From Rhodamnia argentea (lineage: Eukaryota; Streptophyta; Magnoliopsida; Myrtales; Myrtaceae): a stretch of DNA of 64,000 bases. Shown here piece by piece: positions 1 through 12,735 of the stretch. The translations under genes and the position numbers were made by a program. Location: assembly GCF_020921035.1 (NCBI RefSeq), contig NC_063155.1, positions 29,381,294-29,445,293 on the forward strand, in the 5' to 3' direction. The notes under the pieces were generated by a model. That model searched no databases, was not told the DNA's origin, and saw nothing but the letters and a program-made list of their open reading frames with translations. How positions within the stretch are numbered: the stretch's first letter is position 1; each line of letters begins with the position of its first letter.

Positions 1-359
1 AACGACCGGAGCTTTTGTCATCGTCCAGACCCAGAAACTGCAGAGCTCTGCTTCCACTTTCCACAGTGGTCACTACGAAATTGCGACACCAAACGTTCAT
101 CTCTCGAAACCCATAACTCTTTCTCTCCATGAGACGAAAGGAAAAGAGCACGTTTCGGCTCCCTCGAGCAAGAGGTTTAAGACACGCGATTACCTTTGAA
201 GGAAGAGATTCTGAGCAATTGCTCGATGACTTTCCGATCGACGAAGCTGTCATCGACGGCCAGGACGTGAGCCTCTCCGGAATCAGGGGGCTGAAGCGGA
301 TCGAAGGCGTCGACGTCGCAGGTCCTCCTCCGCCACGAGACGACGTCGTCTCTTTCCAT
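1..359 (-). CDS. Type-A two-component response regulator (5' part, cut by window edge)
   Basis: This is the 5' end of a cytokinin-type response regulator, whose receiver domain takes a phosphate from histidine phosphotransfer proteins and damps cytokinin signalling in the nucleus and cytosol. Exon 1 (194-359) ends in HVLAVDDSFVDRKVIEQLL, which carries the paired acidic residues of the receiver active site. An AAAG/gtaatc donor follows, then a 121-bp intron, then exon 2 (72 down to 1), which reads VTTVESGSRALQFLGLDDD in the matching phase. The phospho-accepting Asp and the C-terminus lie beyond position 1. A second in-frame ATG at 362 gives one extra Met; I chose 359 arbitrarily. Type-A assignment rests on the short N-terminus directly before the receiver, which is usual for that class. 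It was recognised from the receiver motif and intron phase; the exact paralogue cannot be told. Confidence 0.85.
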
Positions 360-362
360 CAC

Positions 363-1100
363 CAGCTCGCTTCGGAGGATGAAATTCAGCTGGTTATGGA
401 GCTAATAAAAGATGCAAGTCTCCAGCTTTTTTGCTTTTTCACTTGACCCAGAGAGGCAAAAACGAAATGGCTCCTGTTCTGCACTCTCTCTCTCTCTACA
501 ATCACCATGGAATTTGCATTGCTTTTGTTTTGAGGCAGAAAGGAGAGAGGAAATGCGTTGTCTGGTCCTCTCTCTCTCTCTCTCTCTCTCTCAAGCTTTT
601 GAGGATTGAAAATGAGACCAAATCTTGCTGTGTCGAGGAGATCTCAAATCTTGGGATTATTTTAATGGATTTGAGCTTCGCAGGCGAAAGATTCTGACAT
701 CGACTTTTGGGTGTGACATCCACCCAATTCGCAGCCGATATCTCGCGATACACACTCATCAGTTTTTTGCCTCCTCTTCTTTTTCGTCAGTTGAGTGGTC
801 AAAGTCTTTTGACAGCGAGTCAAATGGAGGAGGAGGGGGTTAAAGACGAGCGCGGCCGCATCAAAACGAGAGAAGCAAACCTCACAAGGCTTCTCAAATA
901 TGGGATCAAAGAGAGACTGAAGTATCAAAGACATGCATGAGTTTTCAACGATGGTGGAATGGAACATACGTACATCTCTGCTTTGTAAATTTATGAATTT
1001 GATACCTCAATTTAGCGTAATTGCACAAATACCCGCGGAATATGCCATTTTCCTTCTCTCCACGGATGAGAGCCAAGTCAGCTCAATTCAGAGAATGGAT
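363..1100 (-). promoter_or_regulatory. Leader and promoter region of the response regulator
   Basis: This is the upstream side of the minus-strand response regulator. It contains two CT runs on the + strand (GA on the gene strand), at about 484-498 and 567-592, typical of plant 5' leaders. Short GATT/AATC motifs of the sort bound by type-B regulators occur, but they are too short to prove anything. No TATA box or start site was fixed. No other coding region is credible here. Confidence 0.4.
567..592. repeat. (CT)n microsatellite
   Basis: About 13 CT units lie in the likely 5' leader of the response regulator. Confidence 0.9.
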
Positions 1101-2315
1101 CGAAACAGTATGGATGGATCGATTTAAGGGCGATTCTAAGGATAACCGGTTCGCTTCCCGATTCCACGATCCTAAAACTAGACCATGACCGATTCGATTT
1201 CCGACTATGAGATAGGAATAGTGTCAGCAAGGCGGTCGAAGTGGGCGGAGGGCGGTGGCAATTCAAAACCTACCCAATTATGCAAATTGATTTTACATTT
1301 TACTCAACTTGAATTACACGACCGACACGTTTTGATTTTTTTTTTAAATCCAAAATGCTTGAAACTTTCAGAATATTAAGATGTCGGACCGCATGTATTT
1401 CTGCATCATTTTGCAAAGTTCCTAAGATATTGATGGGAAAATGAGAAAAATGTTTTTCCACAATTGCTCATTCATCATCGAACAAGTGAAGTTGAAAAAA
1501 GAAGCTAAGTTAAAAAATAAAGGTCCTAGGACAGTACGTCAAGTATCATATCCATGATTCGAGCTAGACTACCGACATGTGCACAGTTGAAATGGCCAAA
1601 ATTGAATTGAATTAGAAAAGAAAAACAACCGGTCAACAGAATCATATCAAATTCGACCAAAAAAAAAAAAAAAACAGAATTATATCAAAAGTCAAGCCAG
1701 TACTCAATTAACGGAGGTTGAATTGATCAACTCAAGTTCGATTTCCATCTTTTTAACTTTTTAACATGCATATTCTTTTTACTGACATCAAGGTGCCTTC
1801 AAATTATTTTTTTATTAGGTTGACTTTTGGTTTTCGATAATGGATTTTATTATATATTAAATATCTTAAATCTCGCTAATGAGGCGTTGAACGAATTGAT
1901 TGAGCTTCCTGAGCCTTACACAATTAAATTGATGAGGTCTCAAATTTGACTTTCAAATACCACGTCTTGGGGTCTTATCCGATGGCATTGGCACACCTCC
2001 ACCACTCCGATGAATAGTTTATTGCATATAGAAAATCTCAGTTATCAAAAAAATTATATCTTAAATCGCTAAAACAGACAACACCTTTTTTGTTTATTTA
2101 GATATTTTGTCAATCTTTTTCTTCTTTTTTATTACAACAATATATCAGAAGGCTTATGGGGAATTCTTTTAGCCCGATTTAAAAAAGCCCCTAGACTTTT
2201 CAAATGGGGTTCAAATTCTGTCTGTTTTTGGCACTCAACTGATGGTAGCTTTAGTAAGGTAACAAATCAATATGTGCTCTTCTTCGTTGTTTAAATCCTA
2301 CAATGTGTTTGTCGT

Positions 2316-2628
2316 AAGGGTGTCAAAAAAGCCCGTCCCGGCCCGATTTGGCCCGAAAATTCACCTAATTTTCGAGCCTTTTCGGGTCGGGCGGCTCCAG
2401 CTTTTTTTAACGTTTTCTTTTTAGTTTAATTTATTTTTATTTATTTTTATATTCTTTCATTTTATGGATTTGTGAAGTTATTTTGATTTCAAAAAATAAA
2501 AAAATAAAAGAAAAAAATCTGACCCTACCCGAAGAGTTGGGGCACATGTAATTTGGGCTTGGGCTCGGTAATGTTAAGTTTTGGGCTTGCTCGGGCCGGG
2601 CCGAGACTCGGCTTGTTGACACCCCTAG
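2316..2628. mobile_element. hAT-like MITE
   Basis: The ends are inverted: GGGTGTCAA near 2319 and TTGACACCC near 2617, each next to GC-rich runs built on GGCCCG/CGGGCC. There is no coding capacity. Termini of the AGGGGTGTCAA kind are common in plant hAT-type MITEs, so the class is inferred from them. The surrounding 1100-3700 shows no gene; 3200-3660 is GC-rich, repeat-like sequence with short shadow ORFs. Confidence 0.55.
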
Positions 2629-3737
2629 TTTCTCGTGTCGAAATTTTATTAAAACACAAGCCTGATTTGCTTAAAAGTGTACTAATTGCCCAAAAAAAAA
2701 TGTAATGTTTTTTATTATCGAAATCAAAGCTCGGTTTCAACCAAAAATAAAATAAAATCGAAGCTCCGTAATTATATTTTTAACAAATATTTAAGAATTT
2801 ACACTCTCCCTATTTCGTGATAGTTTTCTGAAGAGTGAGAATCGAAAGGAAGAAGCTACGCATGATTCTCACGACAAGGTGCGGCTCTTCCTCCAAAAGT
2901 TGCCGAATCTTCTTGACCACCGGTCTAAATGCTTTCCCGTGATTCGACGGATTTTGGCTGCCTTTCGTTGTCGTTTGGGAAAATACATGGAATTTTAAGG
3001 TTCCGTTTATTCTGTAAAAAAAAATGATAAAAATATTTTTTTAAAAAATAAGAGTTCGTATCGTTTGAAATAACTAATAATTTTTCTTTTATAAGCGACA
3101 ATAATTTATATTTAAATATTTTCATGGAAAATGAATATATTATGTTAGATAAATTTCGACAACAAGGATTATATTATTTTCGTTGAATATATTATTTTCG
3201 ATAACTTTCGACGGCAAGGTGGTTGGCCCTCGCTCATGTACAAATGGTGAGTGAGCATATGCTACCATTGCATGAAGGGCCTTGTGGTCGGGGCGAGGGT
3301 CACTAGTCCTCAAAAAGGCCTTGATGAGAGTCGGCAGCCCCCGCTCTCGCTAGCTAAGATGGGGGCATCGCCATCGCTTTAACTTCATCGACGAGGCTCG
3401 ACTATAATTTCAAGAAATTAGGAGCAGGCACTCGCGCCATGGCGGTGGGATTGTTTGCCACCATCGCATGAGGGTAAGATGGACCTAGCAATTGCCACGT
3501 GATGGTGTAAGCCAACCCTCATATGGCGGCAGCTGCGATCCCGCTACCGCCGTACGAGGTCCTGGGAGCGTCGATTGTGGTCGAGCGAGGATCACTACCC
3601 CTTACCAAAGCCGGCGAAAATGGGGCACTGCCCCCACACCACATTCATCCCCTCCCCCTAATGCAATCTCTCGCTCTCTCGTCCAAGTTCTGTGTTCTTG
3701 TCTTTTATTCACCTTCTTTAATTATGCCAACATTTTT

Positions 3738-4137
3738 TGACATAATTACTAAAACAATCATAAATTTATTGTAATTGTGTCAATTCAGTCTTAATTTTTT
3801 TTTTCAATTTAGTTCTAAACCTTTTGCATTTATATCGATTCATTGCATTTGACAGGCCAGGACGTGATCAATTTTAAATAATATTTTATTTTATATTTAA
3901 TTATTTTTATTTTTCTTTGCCGGAGCTCTGAGGCCACAAAACAATAGGAAAGAAATTACAAAGAGAGAGAAACAAATAAGAAAAAATATTAAAAAATATA
4001 CACGTCAATGCCGACAGGCAAAGTGGATTGAATTGGTATAATTGCAAAAAATATAGGATTCAACAAGTAAAATAAAAAAATTAAAATTGAATTAATATAA
4101 TTGCAATATATTTAGAATTTTTTTGATAATTTTTTCA
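3738..4137. mobile_element. GC-centred inverted-repeat element, copy 1
   Basis: The arms read as 'cctaaaccttttgcatt' style sequence on the left and its inverted counterpart (gaattggtataattgcaa) on the right. Both carry the 'tcaattcagt/aattgaat' phrase shared with the copies at 24750, 29612, 33962, 37930, 39480, 43715, 45955 and 55655. It is non-coding and non-autonomous. It ends just upstream of the MYND gene leader. Confidence 0.5.
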
Positions 4138-4283
4138 TATTTCTTTCGTCACGTGAATATATCAGTAGTAAAAAACTTTTGTCCAAACAACGTTTTCCCT
4201 TAGCTCCCGAAGTTCCCATTTCTCCGCTCCAAGGACAGACAGGACCGGGCAGTATCGCAGAAGCTCCAACAGTCCGAACCGCC

Positions 4284-7200
4284 ATGGAGTGCGCAGGGAA
4301 GGGAAGGGGGACGAGGTGCATCGGCCCTGTCAAAAGGCGGTGCGCTCGCTGCGGAGCCGTCGGTTACTGCTCCGTCTCTCACCAGGTGACGATCCATTTA
4401 CTTCTTCTTATTTTTCGATTCGTCACTTGTTCTCGTCGTCAATTCTTGCTCCACCATCCGAAATTTACATAGGAGCCCAGCGAGTTCATCGGTTTTTGTC
4501 CTTAGCCTTGTGGAATATTTCCCTTGGTTCGGTTGATTGTGTGCGCGAGGGTTGATTAGTCGGTCAGCACTTCATTGTTGGCACTGGTGTCACCGATTCG
4601 ACCTGCACGCCTTTTGTTGGGGTGGGGTGGGGTGGAGGGTTTTGGGGGGGGTGTTGGGTGGGTTGCTTTGCGAACTCACGCCAAGTGAACAGAAAGAGTT
4701 TTGTGCTCTGTAGTGCTGGCGTAGTTTAATGCCGTGTAATCCGAACTATGAACAACGGGCAAATGGTGCATGATGGAGATTTTGCATCTGGTGATGTGTG
4801 ATTATTCAAGAGGTGAGTGGGTCTGAGACGATGGACAACGCAAGTGCAGCCGCATCCCTGTTTCGGTGTTTGATTTTTCCAGCAGAGCATTTGCTCAGCA
4901 GGTCCAGTGTTGCTTGCTAGACCGATCATAACTTACATGTTTTAAGTGGATCATTAGTTGGTGGACTTGGAGGAAAATGCAAATTATGAAATTATGATCC
5001 TCTCAATCACCAAAAGCTCAGACACCTCTTACAGCCTCTCCTTGCACTGGCAGGCACGGCTCCTACGTCGCATTATTGGCTCTCATGATATCATGTAATG
5101 AAAGTTCATTTGCTGAAACTAGAAATTATGCCATGATTTTCGATTGGGAAAAAAAAATCAAGGCTGACAGAAGGAATAGCAATCGGTTGGGTGGTGGTTG
5201 GACCCAGTGATTAAATGCACAGGGCCGAGCCCTTGAACGGATAATTTATCTTACACAACAGTAATATAATATGTAATGCTTGTGTGGTATCATTGAGCCA
5301 ATCATGTCCTCCAATTTTACAAATTGAAAATTTGGGTGGTTATTGTGTTTGCTTGTGCCTAGGTGGTACAGCGTTGGCAGGACAAGTGGTATTACTGCGA
5401 TTCTGCCACATAAAATGCTCTCTCCGTGTAAAGAGTATCTAGAGGCAAAGCATGCCGATGTCATGATCAGAATTTGTTCAATTGAAATATCTTGATCTGA
5501 TATCTATCCAAACTACTAATATGTTGGGCTTGTGACAAGAGGGCTTTTTTTTCTTCTTCTTTTTCCCTGGTGTTCCTCAGATTTCTCATTGGAGTGCTCA
5601 CAAAGAAGAATGTGCAAGGTTAGAGCAACAAATGACGCATGCTGAAGCATTGAATGTTTTTCCTTTCACGTACTGTCAAGAAGCCACAGTTGAGGTGACT
5701 CTCGTTTTCCTTCAGAATATTTCTTGCCTTTTCTGGCTTGTTGTGGGAAACTAAATTGATGATATTTGTTTTAGATTTGTCAAAAACGAGTCGGCAGGTG
5801 TTCGTTCTTGAACAAAAGGGGCATTCATCAGGTTGGGATGTGGATGTATGAATGCAAGTGCCACCCATCGAGCAATTCTTTCGACGACTTGAGGTTCTGT
5901 GGTACTCCTTTAATCTATATATTCATTATTGGCATTCTTTCTGAGTTCTTCTCTTCATTCTGGGATCTTACTTTGTTGTGTTCTGGTTCGTGCTTCTGGT
6001 TATGAGTTTATTTAGTGTAAACTTGTTCTGGTGTATGACTATGGGGGTATCTCTTGTATGCTCCTAATTTCTTGAAATTATAGTATGCTCTGTTTGGCTG
6101 GGATGTCAACCAACTGATGTTGTATGGGCCAAATGTTTCTCAAACAGGCAATTTTCTGGTGCTTGTACACCTTGACCAGGACAACGAGAAAAATGCTTCT
6201 GTTGCTGAAAGATATGTGATGGTTCCGTCTTAAATCTCTTAGCGGATTGTTTCACCCCTCTCTTTGTGTTTAATGGAGTTTAGTTTAGCTGGTATTTGAT
6301 TTTTAGCTCCAACACTTTCATACATGGCTTTGCTAAGGAACTGTAGAAAATTTTTCCTGTCTCCATCTTATTAGGACCAGCATTTATTGCATCTTATGGA
6401 AAATATAGGTCACCCTTCAGTTATTGATGTGTCAGCCCATTGTAGGAGAATCTGTTTGTGATTTCTTATGGATCCACCTTATTAGCACTAAGCTTTAGCT
6501 GACTGAGCTACATGACGTTTCACCTGTGAATTTGCTGTATGTGTTGATAAAGTAGCATAAGAAGGATCTCTTATTCTTTGCACTTTTGAAGTATTTGCTG
6601 TGACAGTTATGGGAATCAAGAATTGGCATGGCCTAATTTTTACCGATCCGGTCTGGTGAATGATACTATCTTTGATATCTGCTTACAAACTTTATTTGGC
6701 GGCAGGTTTCACAATAGTTGGGATCTTCCGAGAATGTTATGCCCATGTAGAGGTATAACCAATGGCTTCCAGCTTTACTAAGTTGAGCCTTAAAAAATAC
6801 TTGACTAAAAAATTGTGCAGGCCCAGTGTCTCCAATGTCAGACCATCTAAGTGGTTGGGAGGACTATTATAGGTGGAGGCATATACCGTTTAACTCACCT
6901 GTTGCTTTACTCCTTCAATGGGTACTCATGTTAATTCTTACCCTCTGTTGTGAATCATTATGCATTCTGCTTATTGTATACCCCTTGTTACATCTCTTAG
7001 TATGTTCAAACAAGCTTGACCTTAGCCATTTGGATGGTCTTTTATCTAGAAGTTGGGCATTTTGATGAACAGACATCTGGTTTTTATCTTCTCAACTCTG
7101 AGTCCATGGAAAACTTGTTGTATATAGCAGAAAGAGATTTAGTTGGGTTTGCGGATGTTTGGAGCTTGGGCTTTGAAGTGTCAAATTAGTATTTTACATT

Positions 7201-8500
7201 ATTAAAATGATTAGCTTGTCCAGTACATTAAATGATTTTAATCAATGCCATTAAAGGTAGACTTCTGTGTGAAACCAAGAGGTGGTTCAGTGCCCTTCTT
7301 ATTAATGAACAATTACTGCACCACCAGGGTGTTATGTGAAAATCAGATTGGTCCAAATGTCAAGATCTTTTATTGCACGCAGAAATGCGACTATGTTCTC
7401 TTCCACCAGATACCTCGTTGCCTACAAAAGTTGATGCATGCATATTTATGCATGTTATACGTGTTTTAAGCTATTTACTCCTCTATTTCTCTCTCTCTCA
7501 GCCAATGTTGATATACCATGCCATTCATATTACTAGTGCAAGGATTTTTCCTATTGGCGCTAGCAAGGAACTGCGTGTCCACTATGTTGGTAATTTCTAG
7601 CCCTGAACATTTTCCTTCTCGGGAATGCTTTTTTGTGGAGAACTTCTCTTCATTTCCACTGCTTATTTATATTGTTCTCCTGTTGACTTAGGCTAACATA
7701 AATGTAGAGAAGATTTCTCCCCTAGCCTTATTGCTACTCTGTTCACCGATGCTAAATGAAGACCACTTCGGCCATATAAAATGTCCTCATTCTGAACCTT
7801 GGATGCAATCCTGTCAGGGACGTCCGAAAACTTTGTCTCTACTTTTGAGGCACTTGTCAAACATGAGTAGCTAGCTTTCTACGATATTTTGAAATGGATA
7901 AAAAATCACAATAAACAGCTGATGCATCAGTTGCCTTGATGCCTCTAATCATGGAGACGAAGTTAAGCCTTGTACAAGAACATACATGCATAAATTCATG
8001 TGTGTGTGTGTGAAATGGTAAAGCTTCACACTTAACTACTAGTGTCCTGTAGGGCCTGAGAAGGAGCTTCTACAACTTCCGGCCTTTGGTGAGTTGCAGG
8101 CACTTTTTCCTGGCTTGCGGATTCATATTGTGCTTGTTGGACCCGCAGTTCCAGAGCATAGGTGACTCAATTCATTTTTTTGGGCTTGACATGTATTCAC
8201 TTATTTACCACGTACTTTTTGATCTTTCTGGTGGACTTTTGCATGATCTTATATATAACTGGACAAATTGTAACCCTCTTCCATATCTTCTTTCTTCCCT
8301 CGTTTTTTTTTTTTTTTGGGCAATGAATAGGGATGGTGAGACAATTAAAGTTGGTGGTTATGCTCAGTGTAGTGAAACCGACTGTGACTGCAAATCCACA
8401 AGTTCTCATGAGAGCGAAAGTTTAAACACTGCCTATGACTCCACAGTTATCTTGCAGCTCCGGAGAGGCTGTTATCATGATATCTACAGGAATATATCAG

Positions 8501-8539
<39 letters not shown>

Positions 8540-9064
8540 ATGTAAAATTTCTTTCTCTGTTTGGAATTTCAATGTAATTTTTTGATAAGTTCTGTTATGT
8601 CGACAGGAGTCTTTCCCTAATTTGATTGTTGCTCCTAATGCTGGCATTGCTGCTTATAGGTGCTGGTTACCTACAATTGTGGGTCTTCTATAACTCCATG
8701 ATACATTTGTCTCCTTTTCCTCTCGTAATTTTTTTTTAAAATTATTCTTTGGATATTTGCAGGAGCTGATACAAGAAATGAATGTCCCTGCAGTTTTTTC
8801 TGATTACTGTGAAGAGGCTTGTCATCTTGCAGCTCATTGCATGAACACTGTCGCTGGCATATCTTTTTCTCTTCCAGTGTGTCTCATTTCTCCTCTTTGC
8901 GTGTTTTGAAAAGCTTATTTCCGACAGCACAAACTTAAGCAAGCTGTGATTGATGCTTCTGCTGCTTGTAGATCCAATTGAATCCATTCAGGCAGCCGAT
9001 GGCGGTGGAAAACAATGCACTTCTTCTTCCGTGCTATTCAAATTGCTTCCTCTTTGGAATATGA
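4284..9064 (+). CDS. MYND zinc-finger protein (plant ZMYND15-like), 11 exons, 376 aa
   Basis: Exons: 4284-4385, 5581-5694, 5775-5893, 6706-6752, 6821-6921, 7502-7589, 8053-8161, 8331-8502, 8607-8678, 8763-8876, 8972-9064. All junctions close in frame and the stop is at 9062. The N-terminus is a MYND finger: C3, C12, C20-x2-C23, Y28-C29, then H33 where Cys is usual, H41 and C45. The rest resembles the C-terminal domain found after MYND fingers in Mss51-type proteins, with IYHAI in exon 6 and the [20 protein letters not shown] stretch in exon 7. It ends IQLNPFRQP...[10 protein letters not shown]. Such fingers bind proline-rich partners; the function of this plant family is not established. The start is the ATG directly before the finger. 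Exon 8 ends at a weak donor next to a CT run. Confidence 0.88.
8504..8534. repeat. (CT)n microsatellite at a 5' splice site
   Basis: CT units begin inside the GT donor of exon 8 of the MYND gene (donor GT at 8503), so the start of the intron is the microsatellite itself. Confidence 0.85.
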
Positions 9065-9699
9065 ACCACTGAATTGAGAAGTAATGTATTCGTCAAAGAT
9101 CATATTTAGTCATTCGGAGATGGTTCTGTCGAATGATGGAGCATCTGGCTTTGGTAAGTTTAGTAAAGTAAGTTTTTTAGGCTAATTTAAAAGGTTAAAC
9201 TGATTGTGCAACTTGTATTTACCCACTCGCCAGGTACTTGAGATGATCCTCTGCTTGATGTTTAGCCGCACCAATCCAACCTGAATTGGATGGGGAGAAT
9301 GAAAACTTCAAGAGGTATGACTTCCGCATAACGAGGGTTAGTTTATGTAGCAACAGTGAAGTTCATCTTTGCGCAATGGTGACTTTGGACTTGCTCTAGG
9401 ACTGGCCCTTGGTCCTCCATTTCCCTGTCACACACCTGATTGACATTCAGTAATAGAGGGACTCGGCCAAAAGATTGCTGCTGTGAGAACAAGGCAGTCC
9501 ATCGAGTGTAAGATATCCATCGAGCGTGAGATACAACTCTGCCATGGCAGTCCCCCTTGGTACGTTGAATGCTGAGGAATACTGGATAGCTTAGCTTCTT
9601 CAAAGCTAGGAATACATTGCTAGGAATACTCTTTAACGAAGTCGAGCTTTATTGGATTAGTGATGTCACCATGATGCCACGATGGTGCTTACCAAAACT
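9065..9699. other. 3' flank of the MYND gene
   Basis: This holds the 3' UTR and flank of the preceding gene. No further ORF with a recognisable product or plausible splice structure was seen. Confidence 0.5.
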
Positions 9700-9702
9700 A
9701 CT

Positions 9703-10853
9703 TTTAGGGCACGTGTGGCAGCGATTCTGATTCTTTAATTGTGTTCTCGGAAAAAAAAGAAGATGAATCCTATTTGATAACGTAAATGATTCCGATTCTG
9801 TTTTTAGAAACAGTTTTGGAGAAAAACAAGAACAAAAAAAAAGTTGGTTATGAAAAAAAGAATCACTTTTGGGAATAACAAAACAGAATGAATTTTCATA
9901 TCTTTCATTTTTTCTTGTCAATTCTCTCGACCTAAAACAGAACAAGGTCTCATTTTCAAAGAAAAATATATAAGATAATAAAATATAAAAAATAAAAAAA
10001 TTTGAAAATATCCCTAAGAATAGAATAAGCTTGTATTAGGTTAGTTTGACCTAATTTTCATAAATTTGGACATAGATTCCCTAGATTTAATATATTTTGT
10101 TCTTTTAAAAAAAATCATAAACACATTTGTAATTAAACTCGAACCACATTTCTCTAAGCCCTTAGGGCTTCATTAGGGTTTTATGATACGATTTATCAAT
10201 GCCATGATTCCTTGATTCCGCACTTGAATTCATTGGTTGTGATTTATCTAGGTTTATGTATTTTTAAACTTAGTCTAGTTTTAGAAAATTTTGGAAAAAA
10301 GACAAATAACTATTGTGAACACTTAGCAAGCTGTCGTACTTAAGTTGTCGATGAATTAAAACTGAGATTTGATTTCCTAGAACCAAAAACGCACATCAAT
10401 GCAGGGCAAGACAATGCATTTTCCTTGCGTAAATGAGGGTGTTGCTCGTGTCGATTGTTTGCTCGCTTAAAAGAGTTTGATAAAGCCACACAATAAATGA
10501 CGAAAATAACTCGTGATGGTTCTTGATATTTATTTTTACATTTCAATATGTAATATGTTATATAAGCAAATTAATATGAATTAATCTTCGATTAATTTGA
10601 AATGTAGGATGAAATGTCACAAAGTAACTACGTAATTATTTGATTTAAATGACAAAAATTGGGAAACGCAGTTGTTTTCGAGAACAGAAATTTTGTATAG
10701 TTATCAAATATATTTTTGTTCCAAGAACATAAATTTTAGATAGTTACCAAACGCGTTCTGATTCTCTAACATTTATATAGGAAGCAAAATCAGAAAAAAG
10801 TTATTTTAATCAGAATTATTTTTTCAAGTCATCAGGATTGTCATACTGGCTCT
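9703..10853. mobile_element. Non-autonomous element with degenerate inverted ends
   Basis: The left end (AGGGCACGTGTGGCAGCGAT near 9706) and the inverted right end (AGAGCCAGTATGACAATCCT near 10854) are imperfect inverted repeats. Just inside, both sides carry 'gattctgattct' and 'gaacagaaat...ttttgttcc' phrases in opposite orientation. The interior is AT-rich with no coding frame. The class is probably hAT-like; the borders are approximate. Confidence 0.4.
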
Positions 10854-11034
10854 TAGCATTACAACTCTCGCTTGTGGGCCTTAAAATGTACTCCCACGTT
10901 CTAGGATTTTGGCAACTGGCATAAACAATTTGCAAGATTTATTTCGAGTCCTTATGTATTGAAATGCGATGTAACGTCAAAACTTACCATTTAGTACAAT
11001 TTTGAAAACCTATAGCAAAGAAAAGGAACGGAGC

Positions 11035-11526
11035 ATTCTACCTTTAACATACGGTTGATACGACAAGATTCGTGTGTCTCGATTAAATATACGGGTTGAC
11101 AGGTAAATGCGATTGCATACGAAATCAAACCCCAGCATGAGTTTGACACGAAATATCTTTCACTTTTCGTGAAATCATTTACAAATCAGAATAATCCGTC
11201 AACAAAATGCCATTGGATCCAATTAAAACTGATATTCATGACCAATGAGACACCGTCAATTTAATATTTCGATAGTGAATAGCATGCAAATAGTAGTTTT
11301 TATTTAGTCATGTCTAAACTGGTCACGTACAAGTCTTTTCAACGCAAACCCGCCAAGTTAGATTGGTTACGTGGTCAATTTTTGTGTCTGGTGAGTTGAA
11401 CACGAACCCTGACACGATTATTAAAACCACGTCTAGCGGGTTTGACAAGGAATTGATCGAAGCCCGATTAGCCTCGTTAACTTCGTGTCACGTTCTGATC
11501 GTATCATCTTAGAAATTGCCACCCTC
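11035..11526. mobile_element. MITE-like element
   Basis: 'ggttgatacgacaagattcg' near 11051 and 'cgttctgatcgtatcatctt' near 11491 form imperfect inverted ends. In between are repeated 'gggtttgacaag/cgggttgacagg' phrases. It is non-coding. The stretch 11527-12074 is plain AT-rich DNA. Confidence 0.4.
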
Positions 11527-12074
11527 AACCCCGCACTCGATTCTCAAATGATTTACCCTCGTGTTAAAGAATAAAACCATCAACATGCTACGAAATAAAA
11601 AATAGCAAGAGGGGCGTAAGACTCAAGGCTGTGATTGTCGTGTTAGAGCAATTAGGGCCGGAGTTCATTTAAAGTTCCACAAATGAAGGTCCCCACAAAA
11701 TCACCTATCTACGTTATCGACAAAGGTCATGATGTAAATTGTACAATTTTAAAAAGGGAAGAATGTAATTTGACAACAACGCACTACATTATAAGGATAT
11801 TTATGTTCCGTTTGTTTTGCAAAAAATAAATAACTTTGCAAACAATTTTTTATAAGAGATCGCTCGTATTGTTTGGAATAATTAGTACATGAAAGTTTTT
11901 TTTTTCTCATTGTAAATAATTTATATCTGAATATTTTAATATAGATGAAAATATTTTTAATTTGTTTATTTTTATCAGTGATATAAGTGATCACTTAAAA
12001 AAATCATTTAATTATTTATTTTTTGCAAAATAAATTCACTTTTCATTTTTTTCCCTTTTTATCAAATATTTTAG

Positions 12075-12735
12075 GTTAATATTACGAAAATCCCAAACTA
12101 GTGCGCCCGTGAGAAATTTTACCCTAAACTAATTTTTTGACCATAAATAATCCCGAACTAGTGCACATTTGACAAATTTATCCAATTTTTTTTTTTACCA
12201 CCAAAAACCTCAAACTGGTAGATTTGTGACAAATTTACCTCAAACTAATTGTTTGACCACTAAAAATCCCGAACTAGTACACTTGTGAAAAATTTACCCT
12301 ATGTTAATTTTCGTTAAATTTTACAGTTAAATTGCGGAGTTAGATGTCATGCGACAATTGTGAGATGTACCAATTTGAGATTTTTATCTTCTCATTGTCA
12401 TATATGTAGTAGTTTGGGATTTTTTGTAATATTAATCCAATTTTAGGAAACTAACAAAGGGTAAATTTATCACAAGTTAAGGATTTTTGGGGGTTGAAAA
12501 ATCAATTTGGAGTAAGTTTATTACAAGCATACCGATTTGAGATTTTTGGTAGCCAAAAAATTAGCTTAAGGTAAATTTGTCACATGTATACCAGTTTGAG
12601 TTTATTGTGGTCGGAAAAATTGTTTGGAGCAAATTTATTATAGGCGTATCAATTTGAAAGTTTTTATGAATAGAAAAATAATTTAAAATAAATTTGACAT
12701 GGACATATCAATTTGAGGTTTTTGTGATATTAACT
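12075..12735. mobile_element. Foldback element with subterminal repeat arrays, copy 1
   Basis: It starts 'ttaatattacgaaaatccca' and ends 'ttttgtgatattaactcg'. The left half repeats a unit of about 45 bp, 'ccaaactagtgcacttgtga' then 'aaatttaccct'. The right half repeats the reverse complement. The centre carries 'agttaaattgcggagttaga', a core also seen at 27945, 32320 and 49335. It has no coding capacity. The superfamily is unknown; foldback or MULE-like are the obvious options. Confidence 0.65.

Noticed and set aside
8607..8659. Donor at 8659 (TATAG/gtgctgg) for exon 9 of the MYND gene
   Set aside because: Joining it to 8763 gives an immediate stop; the donor at 8678 keeps the frame and the sequence [12 protein letters not shown].
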